A program made the translations under genes and the position numbers. The notes under the pieces are model-generated. The model saw only the letters and a list, made by a program, of their open reading frames with translations. It was not told the origin of the DNA and made no database searches. From Proteobacteria bacterium UBA6920 (GTDB taxonomy: Bacteria > Pseudomonadota > Gammaproteobacteria > SG8-11): a DNA stretch of 5,903 nt. The stretch's first letter is position 1. Every line of letters begins with the position of its first letter. Below, in pieces: positions 4,890 to 5,903 of the stretch. The stretch is taken from the NCBI GenBank assembly GCA_002448875.1, contig DKAS01000209.1:1-5903 (forward strand). Reading direction: 5' to 3'.

Positions 4890-5903
4890 ATGTCATCACC
4901 GTTGATACTTGAAGTCGCCGTCGCCGGTCCCTTGCGCCAGGTATTCGATTACCGTCTGGAGGCGCCGGAGTCCCTGGCGCTGGATTCCCTGGCGGGGCGG
5001 CGGGTGGCCCTGTCCTTTGGTCGCCAGCAAGCCATCGGCCTGGTGTGCCGGGTCAAGGACGAGACGTCCGTGGCGCCGACCCGGCTCAAAGCCGTCAGCC
5101 GCCTGCTGGACGACGATGCTCTGGTCAAGGAGGGCTTGTTCAAGCTGCTGCAATGGGCCTGCAATTACTACCACCACGCCCCCGGCGAGGTGTATTTCCT
5201 GGCCCTGCCTCCCGCCTTGCGTAAATTGCCTGGCCACCTGCCGCCGCCCGCGGTGCGCTGGTGTCTGACCGTCGCCGGCCGCGCGGTCGACGCGTCAAGT
5301 CTGGCGCGGGCGCCGCGCCAGCAACAGCTGTTGCGCCTGTTGCAGCAGACGCCCCAGGGCCTGGACCGGTCGGCCCTGGCGGCGCAGGCCGGCGATTGGC
5401 GGCCGGTCCTGCGCCGTTTTGTGCAGCAGGGCTGGGTGGAGGAGATGGTCTGGACCGACGCAGCGGAAGCGGTGGGGGCGGTGCCGGTGCCGACGCCGGC
5501 TCTATCCCTGGGCAGCGAGCAGGCGCAGGCGGTGGCGGCGGTGTGCGCCGGCTTGCAGGGATTCGGCGTGTTTCTGCTGCAGGGGGTGACCGGCAGTGGC
5601 AAAACCGAAGTCTATTTTTCCATTATCGAGCAGGTGCTGGCGGCGGGCCGCCAGGTGGTGCTGCTGACGCCGGAGATCAATCTGACGCCACAGCTGCTGC
5701 AGCGGGTACGCCGGCGTTTTTCCGGGCCGGTGGCGGTGCTGCACTCGGCCCTGGCGGACGGTGAGAAGCTGCGACACTGGGAAGCGTTTCGCACTGGCGC
5801 CAGTCGCCTGCTGGTGGGGACCCGCTCGGCGGTGTTCGCGCCGGCGGCGAACCTGGGCCTGATCGTGGTCGACGAGGAACACGACGCCTCGTTCAAGCAG
5901 CAG
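4890..5903 (+). CDS. priA: Primosomal protein N' / replication restart helicase PriA (5' part, cut by window end)
   Basis: PriA is the 3'-5' DNA helicase that recognises abandoned replication forks and starts primosome assembly for DnaB reloading. The first 338 codons are present, somewhat under half of the usual ~730 residues, and the frame is open to the right edge. Residues 1 to about 105 form the 3'-DNA-binding domain (V-F-D-Y; S-F-G-R-Q-Q near 45; Y-Y-H-H-A-P-G-E-V at 93-101). A winged-helix-like, less conserved linker spans about 110-200. The helicase core begins with L-G-S-E-Q-A-Q (207-213). It shows Walker A G-V-T-G-S-G-K-T (232-239, Lys238), P-E-I-N-L-T-P-Q (261-268), G-T-R-S-A (310-314) and the Walker B box D-E-E-H (328-331). 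The zinc-binding cysteines and remaining helicase motifs lie beyond the window. The ATG at 4890 matches the normal PriA N-terminus and follows a terminator, so the gene has its own promoter. Confidence 0.97.
   Translation, partial: MSSPLILEVAVAGPLRQVFDYRLEAPESLALDSLAGRRVALSFGRQQAIGLVCRVKDETSVAPTRLKAVSRLLDDDALVKEGLFKLLQWACNYYHHAPGEVYFLALPPALRKLPGHLPPPAVRWCLTVAGRAVDASSLARAPRQQQLLRLLQQTPQGLDRSALAAQAGDWRPVLRRFVQQGWVEEMVWTDAAEAVGAVPVPTPALSLGSEQAQAVAAVCAGLQGFGVFLLQGVTGSGKTEVYFSIIEQVLAAGRQVVLLTPEINLTPQLLQRVRRRFSGPVAVLHSALADGEKLRHWEAFRTGASRLLVGTRSAVFAPAANLGLIVVDEEHDASFKQQ

Noticed and set aside
5261..5764. Gly/Ala-rich 167-codon open frame on the + strand within priA
   Set aside because: It is an alternative frame of priA; the priA frame carries Walker A, Walker B and other helicase motifs over the same bases.

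Overview
The window is a 5.9-kb piece of a GC-rich bacterial chromosome (about 60% GC by eye). Gammaproteobacteria is the best guess. The PriA sequence follows the E. coli/Pseudomonas type, the SD and UUCG-loop terminators are conventional, and the lipoprotein belongs to a surface Ig-domain family I associate with GC-rich gammaproteobacteria. The species cannot be named from this sequence.

Layout: three protein genes, all on the + strand, each insulated from the next by a strong intrinsic terminator. (1) 2-1909 is the 3' part of a large secreted or surface protein: propeller-like beta repeats, an SbsA-type Ig domain, then a C-terminal concanavalin-A-like beta sandwich. Its start lies left of the window. 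(2) 1910-2465 is an unusually long intergenic region (556 nt). It holds a perfect-palindrome terminator, a 12-bp tandem repeat with DnaA-box-like sites forming a 29-bp dyad, a sigma-54-like -24/-12 match, several copies of a CCGGTTTnCC motif, an AT-rich island with a 22-bp dyad, and a clear ribosome binding site. (3) 2466-4805 encodes a complete 779-aa outer-membrane lipoprotein made of tandem bacterial Ig-like (Big_1/invasin-type) domains and an acidic, calcium-loop-like segment. (4) A UUCG-loop terminator follows. (5) 4890 to the right edge is the N-terminal 338 codons of priA, the replication-restart helicase.

The first two genes look like cell-envelope/adhesion genes with Ig-like architecture and may belong to one surface-structure locus, though they are transcriptionally separable. 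priA is a housekeeping gene, apparently unrelated to them. It begins only 29 nt after the terminator, and a -10-like hexamer placed so that +1 would fall on the ATG suggests a very short or absent leader.

The most interesting part is the non-coding 1910-2465 region. I found no clearly novel enzymatic or defence system. The regulatory suggestions there rest on motif matching by eye and are offered with low to moderate confidence.
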